From contig CAIZLD010000008.1 in NCBI GenBank assembly GCA_903933715.1, forward strand, positions 1-59,634: a DNA stretch of 59,634 nt, in the 5' to 3' direction. The translations under genes were made by a program, and so were the position numbers. Under the pieces are notes generated by a model. It saw only the letters and a list, made by a program, of their open reading frames with translations, was not told the origin of the DNA and made no database searches. Position 1 is the stretch's first letter. Every line of letters begins with the position of its first letter. This document shows positions 54,919 to 59,634 of this stretch, piece by piece. This stretch comes from an uncultured Spartobacteria bacterium (GTDB taxonomy: Bacteria; Verrucomicrobiota; Verrucomicrobiia; Chthoniobacterales; Chthoniobacteraceae).

Positions 54919-56337
54919 ATGTTTTATCCGAAAATTATTCAAGGGGGTATGGGCGTTGGGGTATCCAATTGGGTGCTCGCTCGCGCTGTTTCCATCGCGG
55001 GGCAACTCGGCGTCGTTTCCGGCACCGCGCTCGACGTGGTCTTGACGAGACGGCTTCAACTGGGCGATCCCGAGGGGCATATCCGCAGGGCTTTGGATCA
55101 TTTTCCTTTCCCGGAAATCGCCCGGCGCGTTTGGGATCAATATTTTGTGGAGGGCGGCATCGCCCCTGGCCAGGCGTTCAAGCAGGTTCCGCTGATCACG
55201 ATCAACCCACCCGCGCATCTGCTCGAGCTCCACACGCTCGCCAACTACGTCGAGGTATTTCTGGCCAAAGCCGGCCATGCCGGGGAAGTCGGTATCAATT
55301 TCCTGGAGAAAATCCAGATGCCCACCCTCTCATCGATCTTCGGGGCGATGCTTGCAGGGGTGGATTACATTCTAATGGGCGCGGGGATTCCGCGGGCCAT
55401 TCCCGGGATTCTGGACCAGTTTTCGCGTGGGGAAGCCGCCAGCCTGAGGCTCGATGTGGAAGGGGCCGCTGCGGATCAGGAATTCCACACCACTTTTGAT
55501 CCCAAAATATTCTGCGGCGGGCAAGCCCCCCAGCTCAAACGCCCCAAGTTTTTAGCCATTATCTCCTCGGCCACTCTGGCAATGACGCTCGCGCGCAAAT
55601 CCACTGGCAAGGTCGATGGGTTTATTGTCGAAGGCGCAACCGCGGGCGGCCACAATGCTCCGCCGCGAGGCGTGATGCATTTGAGCGAAGCCGGGGAGCC
55701 GGTTTATGGCGAACGCGATGTGCCGGATTTGAAAAAAATCGCGGATCAAGGGCTGCCATTCTGGCTGGCCGGTTCTTTTGGAGCCTTGGGAAAACTCGCG
55801 GAAGCCGTGGCGCTGGGTGCGGTGGGGATCCAGGTCGGGACAGCCTTTGCTTTTTGCGAGGAATCCGGCATTGACCCGATAACCAAAGCCAACGTCATCG
55901 AACGCGCCTTGGCGGGCAACCTGCGTGTCCATACCGATCCGCTGGCTTCTCCCACCGGTTTTCCCTTTAAAGTGCTTCAAGTGGACGAAAGCGTCTCCAA
56001 CCCCGTGGTTTACAATTCCCGCGTCCGGATCTGCGATCTCGGCTATCTGCGGCACGCTTATCTGAAACAAGACGGCAGTATTGGCTATCGTTGTCCTGCG
56101 GAGCCGGTGGCCAACTACGTTCGCAAGGGCGGCGCCGAGGCCGATGCGGCAGGGCGCAAGTGCGTTTGCAACGGACTGGTGGCGACCATCGGTTTGGGGC
56201 AAATCTTGAGCGGAGGCGCGGTCGAACCGCCCCTTCTGACTGCTGGGGACGACATCGTCTGCAACATCCGGCAGTTCATCAAGCCAGGGACGACGACCTA
56301 TACCGCCAAGGATGTGGTTGACGCTTTGCTGGCGTAA
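54919..56337 (+). CDS. Nitronate monooxygenase-like FMN protein
   Basis: The 472-residue protein has a TIM-barrel of the 2-nitropropane dioxygenase/NMO family: IIQGGMGVGVSNWVLARAVS at the N terminus, GINFLEKIQMPTLSSIFGAM, VDYILMGAGIPRAIPGILD, VEGATAGGHNAPPRG (the GGH motif) and LGAVGIQVGTAF for the FMN phosphate. It belongs to the longer subgroup (about 470 residues) with an extra C-terminal cysteine-containing region. It oxidises nitronates or acts as an enoyl-reductase-like flavoprotein; the substrate is unknown. The related PfaD works with polyketide-type synthases, but none is nearby. Confidence 0.85.
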   Translation: MFYPKIIQGGMGVGVSNWVLARAVSIAGQLGVVSGTALDVVLTRRLQLGDPEGHIRRALDHFPFPEIARRVWDQYFVEGGIAPGQAFKQVPLITINPPAHLLELHTLANYVEVFLAKAGHAGEVGINFLEKIQMPTLSSIFGAMLAGVDYILMGAGIPRAIPGILDQFSRGEAASLRLDVEGAAADQEFHTTFDPKIFCGGQAPQLKRPKFLAIISSATLAMTLARKSTGKVDGFIVEGATAGGHNAPPRGVMHLSEAGEPVYGERDVPDLKKIADQGLPFWLAGSFGALGKLAEAVALGAVGIQVGTAFAFCEESGIDPITKANVIERALAGNLRVHTDPLASPTGFPFKVLQVDESVSNPVVYNSRVRICDLGYLRHAYLKQDGSIGYRCPAEPVANYVRKGGAEADAAGRKCVCNGLVATIGLGQILSGGAVEPPLLTAGDDIVCNIRQFIKPGTTTYTAKDVVDALLA

Positions 56338-56441
56338 ATCTTCCGGCCCAGCCGCAAACGAGGCGCGTCATTGTGGCGCACTTTTTTGGTATTGGAGATT
56401 GCAGCAGGGCGGCGGGCCGATAAAATATCGCCCTTTCGCAC

Positions 56442-57812
56442 ATGAACCCCACGATCCTCATTGTTGACGACGAGAAGCACACCCGGGACGGGTTGCGCAG
56501 TTCGCTCGAAGACGATTTTGATGTTTACGTGGCCGCCGACATTGGCGAAGCGTTGCGGGTTTTGGAAGGCGATTCGATCGACGTCATGGTAACCGATCTG
56601 CGCTTGGGCGGAGAAGACGGGATGCAGCTCATTGACCGGGCGCTCGCCCTTCCCAAACCTCCGGTTTGCATCATGATGACCGCTTACGGATCGGTCGATA
56701 CTGCCGTGGAGGCGATGAAGCACGGAGCGTATGACTTCATCACCAAGCCGCTCAACATCGACCGGCTCGAAATTTTGATCAACCGCGCCTTGCGCAGCCG
56801 CGACTCCGAGCGGGAGAATGTCCTCCTTCGCCAGCAGGTGGATGCCCGTTACGGCCTGGAGAACCTCATTGGAAACTCCCCGGCAATGAATGAAGTGTTC
56901 GACATCATCCGCCAGGTGGCTCCCTCGCGCGCCACTGTTCTCATCCAGGGCGAGAGCGGCACGGGCAAGGAACTGGTGGCCCGTGCCATTCACAACCTGA
57001 GCGGGCGTCCCAAGCAGAAATTTGTGGCCGTCCATTGCGCGGCTCTCTCGCCGCAGTTGCTTGAAAGCGAGCTTTTCGGGCACGAGCGGGGCGCTTTCAC
57101 CGGAGCTATCGAGCGGCGGATCGGCCGGTTCGAGCAGGCTAACGGGGGTACGCTTTTTTTGGACGAGATCGGCGAAATCGATGGCAATCTTCAAGTCAAA
57201 CTGCTCCGGGTGCTGGGCGAAGATCGTTCGTTCGAACGGGTGGGCGGAAACGTGCCGATCAAGACCGATGTGCGCTTGGTGGCAGCCACCAACAAAAACC
57301 TGGAAAAGATGGTTGCCGAAGGGAAATTCCGGGACGATCTGTTTTACCGTCTCAACGTGGTCCAGATCACCCTCCCGCCTTTGCGTGAACGCAAAGAAGA
57401 TATTCCCTTGCTCGTGAGCAGCTTCCTCAAACAGTTTGCCAAGGAAAACGCCAAACCGGTGCGCGAATTGACCGGTGAGGCCTCGGAGGCGATTCTCGCC
57501 TACGACTGGCCCGGGAATGTGCGTGAACTCCGAACCATGCTGGAGCACGGAGTTGTGATGGCGACGGGAGCCAAGATCGGTCTGCGTGATTTCCCCCATA
57601 CTTTGCGCCAGGTGGGGGGCAAAGCGGCCGCAAAATGGAGCGCACGGCCTCCCGAAGGCTATTTAAATTTGCACGAGAGCGAACATCGGCTCATTATGCG
57701 CGCCCTTGACGAGAGCAAAGGGAATCGAACCGAAGCGGCAAAGCGGCTCGGGATCAGCCGCCGCACGCTTCATCGCCGACTCAAAGAACTCAATATTACC
57801 CCCACATCTTAA
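56442..57812 (+). CDS. NtrC-family sigma-54-dependent response regulator
   Basis: The 456-residue protein has three domains. The receiver domain (1-120) has phospho-acceptor D52 and K102 (FITKPLN). The AAA+ domain (about 140-370) has GESGTGKELVARAIH, the sigma-54-contacting GAFTGA loop (residues about 215-220), and DEIGEI. The C-terminal Fis-type helix-turn-helix is EAAKRLGISRRTLHRRLKEL. It activates sigma-54 promoters after phosphorylation. No histidine kinase is next to it. The stop directly abuts the next ATG, so the membrane protein gene may be co-expressed. Confidence 0.96.
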   Translation: MNPTILIVDDEKHTRDGLRSSLEDDFDVYVAADIGEALRVLEGDSIDVMVTDLRLGGEDGMQLIDRALALPKPPVCIMMTAYGSVDTAVEAMKHGAYDFITKPLNIDRLEILINRALRSRDSERENVLLRQQVDARYGLENLIGNSPAMNEVFDIIRQVAPSRATVLIQGESGTGKELVARAIHNLSGRPKQKFVAVHCAALSPQLLESELFGHERGAFTGAIERRIGRFEQANGGTLFLDEIGEIDGNLQVKLLRVLGEDRSFERVGGNVPIKTDVRLVAATNKNLEKMVAEGKFRDDLFYRLNVVQITLPPLRERKEDIPLLVSSFLKQFAKENAKPVRELTGEASEAILAYDWPGNVRELRTMLEHGVVMATGAKIGLRDFPHTLRQVGGKAAAKWSARPPEGYLNLHESEHRLIMRALDESKGNRTEAAKRLGISRRTLHRRLKELNITPTS

Positions 57813-59555
57813 ATGGCTACAGATCAGCAAGTACAAGAGTTTGTTCACCGCATCGAAGAAGGCCGTTGGGTGAAATGGATCCAGTTGGGAACGCTTATCG
57901 CGGTCATGAGCGGCCTGTTCGTCGCGTTCGTTCTCGACCCGTGGTATTGGGGGCTTTACAAAGGACTTTCCCATCCCAAAGCCATTGAGCAGGCGCAAAT
58001 TGCGCGGGAAATTGCGCGGGGAAACGGCTTTACCACCAAGGTCATTCGCCCACTGGCCTATAGCCAATTTAAAACCAATAAGGGGGGGGCATTGATGAAC
58101 CGGTTGCCGGACACCTATTTTGCCCCGCTCTGGCCGGTGACTCTGGCTCCGGCTCTGCGCATGGTGAAAGACAAGTGGCAGATGTCGACCCGGGATTACG
58201 TTTATGTGGGAGACCGGGTCGTTTCCGCCATGGCGATGATCTTTTTCTTCCTCTCGATTGGGGTAAACTTTTTTACCGTGCGTCGGCTTTTCGATAAACT
58301 GATGGCGGTTTGGATGATCATTGCCACGCTTGCTTGTTCTCTGTTCTGGAAATATTCCATGAGCGGATTGCCGCAGATGCTGATGGCCTTCCTCTTTAGC
58401 TGCGCACTATATACCCTTATTCGAGCAGTTGAGGCCGAACAGGAAGGGCGATCGCCCATGGGCTGGCTTGCGCTCATGGCGGCGACCTTCGGCCTGCTGA
58501 CGCTTGCGCATGGCATCTCTGCCTGGATTTTTGCGGGCGCGCTGGTTTTCTGTGTCCTGTATTTCTCGACCCGATGGAAAGCCGTCATTTTGATGTCGGG
58601 GATTTTCGTGTTGATCTACAGCCCATGGCTCTACCGGGAATATCGGGTGAGCGGGAGCCCCGTCGGGATCAGCGCCTATTCCATTCTTTATCAGATCCGC
58701 GGAAGCGAAAGCACGATCATGCGCTCGCTCGACCTCGATTATTCAGGGGTTTCACCCACGGTATTCCGGCGCAAGATTCAAAACGAGGTTGCAGACCAGC
58801 TGGGGGATCTGATTGCGAATTTTGGAGGCAATATTGCGGCTCCTGTTTTCTTTCTCGCGCTCTTGCATCTTTTTAAAAGCCAGCTCTCCCGCACCTTCCG
58901 ATGGGCGCTCCTGTCCATGTGGGTCTTTGCGCTTTTGGGGATGGGAGCTGTTGGATCTGATGACGAGAATCGACTTTCCGCCAACGATCTCAACGTCTTG
59001 TTCATCCCGATGTTTTCTGCCTATGGAACCGCTTTTTTGCTGGTGATGTGGAACCGATTGGAAATTAACCTGTCCCTGCTGCGTTATGCTTTTTTCGGCT
59101 TGATCCTGGCGATTTCCTCCATTCCGATGGCCAACCTGCTTCTTTGCGGGACGAAGAGCCCGGTTCAATGGCCGCCTTATGTTCCGCCTTACATTGCCAT
59201 TATGCGGGACTGGACGACGCCCGAGGAGGTGATCGCTTCCGACATGCCGTGGGCTGTATCGTGGTATGCCGATCGCAAAAGCCTCTGGTTGCCGATGACG
59301 ATCCAGACCTTCATCGATCTCAACGATTACGAACGGATGGGCGGGAAGATCGCGGGAATTTACCTCACCCCCCTGAGCGGCAACAAGGGGTTGATCAGCG
59401 ATATTGTGAAAGGCGAATACAAGGAATGGGCTCCGTTTATTTTGCGGAACGTCAACATCAAAGACTTCCCATTCAAGTCGGTCACCGCCATGCCGCTTGA
59501 CAACCAGTGCATCTTTTATAGTGACCGCGACCGGTGGACGGAGCGGGTCGATTAA
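57813..59555 (+). CDS. Polytopic membrane protein, possible glycosyltransferase-like, function unknown
   Basis: The 580-residue protein has a first helix at about 20-40, then about ten further hydrophobic segments between 130 and 450, and a soluble C-terminal domain. The arrangement (GNGFTTKVIRPLAYS after helix 1, then PDTYFAPLWPVTLA, and a late periplasmic domain) recalls GT-C/dolichyl-phosphate mannose-type membrane glycosyltransferases, but I cannot recognise the family with certainty. The start codon directly follows the NtrC-type gene. xseB begins 10 bp downstream. Confidence 0.75.
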   Translation: MATDQQVQEFVHRIEEGRWVKWIQLGTLIAVMSGLFVAFVLDPWYWGLYKGLSHPKAIEQAQIAREIARGNGFTTKVIRPLAYSQFKTNKGGALMNRLPDTYFAPLWPVTLAPALRMVKDKWQMSTRDYVYVGDRVVSAMAMIFFFLSIGVNFFTVRRLFDKLMAVWMIIATLACSLFWKYSMSGLPQMLMAFLFSCALYTLIRAVEAEQEGRSPMGWLALMAATFGLLTLAHGISAWIFAGALVFCVLYFSTRWKAVILMSGIFVLIYSPWLYREYRVSGSPVGISAYSILYQIRGSESTIMRSLDLDYSGVSPTVFRRKIQNEVADQLGDLIANFGGNIAAPVFFLALLHLFKSQLSRTFRWALLSMWVFALLGMGAVGSDDENRLSANDLNVLFIPMFSAYGTAFLLVMWNRLEINLSLLRYAFFGLILAISSIPMANLLLCGTKSPVQWPPYVPPYIAIMRDWTTPEEVIASDMPWAVSWYADRKSLWLPMTIQTFIDLNDYERMGGKIAGIYLTPLSGNKGLISDIVKGEYKEWAPFILRNVNIKDFPFKSVTAMPLDNQCIFYSDRDRWTERVD

Positions 59556-59565
59556 ACCTTTTGCC

Positions 59566-59634
59566 ATGGCCCAACAGGAAACTACTTTTGAAAACGCGGT
59601 CGAACGCCTGGAGCATATCGTCGAAGAGATGGAA
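59566..59634 (+). CDS. xseB: Exodeoxyribonuclease VII small subunit, first 23 codons
   Basis: The window ends inside this gene. The visible N terminus MAQQETTFENAVERLEHIV continues EEME; TFENAVERLEHIVEEME closely matches the start of XseB (typical pattern FExALxxLExIVxxLE), the helical small subunit of exonuclease VII. It lies 10 bp after the membrane protein stop. Only 69 bp are available, so the call depends on this short segment. Confidence 0.75.
   Translation, partial: MAQQETTFENAVERLEHIVEEME

Noticed and set aside
54919-56337. PfaD enoyl reductase of a polyunsaturated fatty acid synthase
   Set aside because: No polyketide-type synthase genes are present nearby; the sequence fits a general nitronate monooxygenase-like subgroup.
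56338-56441. Possible sigma-54 promoter (TGGCGCACTTTTTTGG) before the NtrC-type gene
   Set aside because: The GC element is missing at the required spacing.

Overview
The window looks like ordinary chromosome from a Gram-negative bacterium of the PVC group, most likely Verrucomicrobia (Spartobacteria-like). This is inferred from gene content and not from any marker RNA. Supporting signs are a tandem-duplicated UvrA of 1848 residues (double-length UvrA is known from Chlamydiae, Planctomycetes and Verrucomicrobia), a TolB/Pal envelope pair, two bactofilins, a type IV pilin-like operon, high G+C, and many intergenic repeat families. I found no rRNA, tRNA, CRISPR array, prophage or transposase gene.

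Layout. (1) 1-10.4 kb: trehalose and alpha-glucan metabolism. The 3' half of treY runs rightward and converges on a leftward group: MFS transporter, TreS-maltokinase fusion, TreZ, glycogen debranching enzyme. Together they connect glycogen, trehalose and maltose-1-phosphate. (2) 10.5-15.8 kb: FMN reductase, a zinc-ribbon protein, then a Fur-family regulator overlapping sufC-sufB-sufD, with a promoter and palindrome in front. (3) 16.2-24.7 kb: U32 peptidase-family protein, tolB-pal, recA, alaS. (4) 24.7-34.1 kb: Bcr/CflA-type transporter, DEAD-box helicase, ferredoxin, cutA, acyltransferase, DUF1622 protein, dprA and a TopB-like topoisomerase. (5) 34.7-43.6 kb: tail-specific protease, metallo-hydrolase, two secreted peptidoglycan-binding proteins with tandem repeats, a flavin disulfide oxidoreductase, TauE/DUF1634, and two bactofilins, one with fused zinc ribbons. 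(6) 43.9-46.6 kb: a three-gene pilin-like operon behind a possible sigma-54 promoter. (7) 46.8-59.6 kb: thyA-folA-SDR, double uvrA, a nitronate monooxygenase-like protein, an NtrC-type regulator, a large membrane protein and the first 23 codons of xseB.

The most unusual structure is non-coding. Four elements of about 262-300 bp (11496-11762, 15797-16096, 25894-26157, 29841-30102) are nested palindromes: terminal inverted repeats, then 31-32 bp arms, then 19 bp arms, many of which are themselves hairpins. In three of them the element's edge, TAGGCTGAATC, supplies the TAG stop codon of the neighbouring gene; one element does so for the genes on both sides. The core of one copy is inverted relative to its outer part when compared with two others, as recombination between the 32 bp arms would produce. 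The fourth copy keeps the core but has a different 19 bp terminal repeat. The elements look like a mobile or recombining non-autonomous family that may also terminate transcription at convergent gene ends. Other repeat families (a 245 bp tandem duplication, CCACCGGCTTCAGCCGG hairpins, short CGCAAAGACGCAAAGG and ATCTGCGAAATCTGCGG repeats, GGTGGATCG repeats) fill most remaining gaps.
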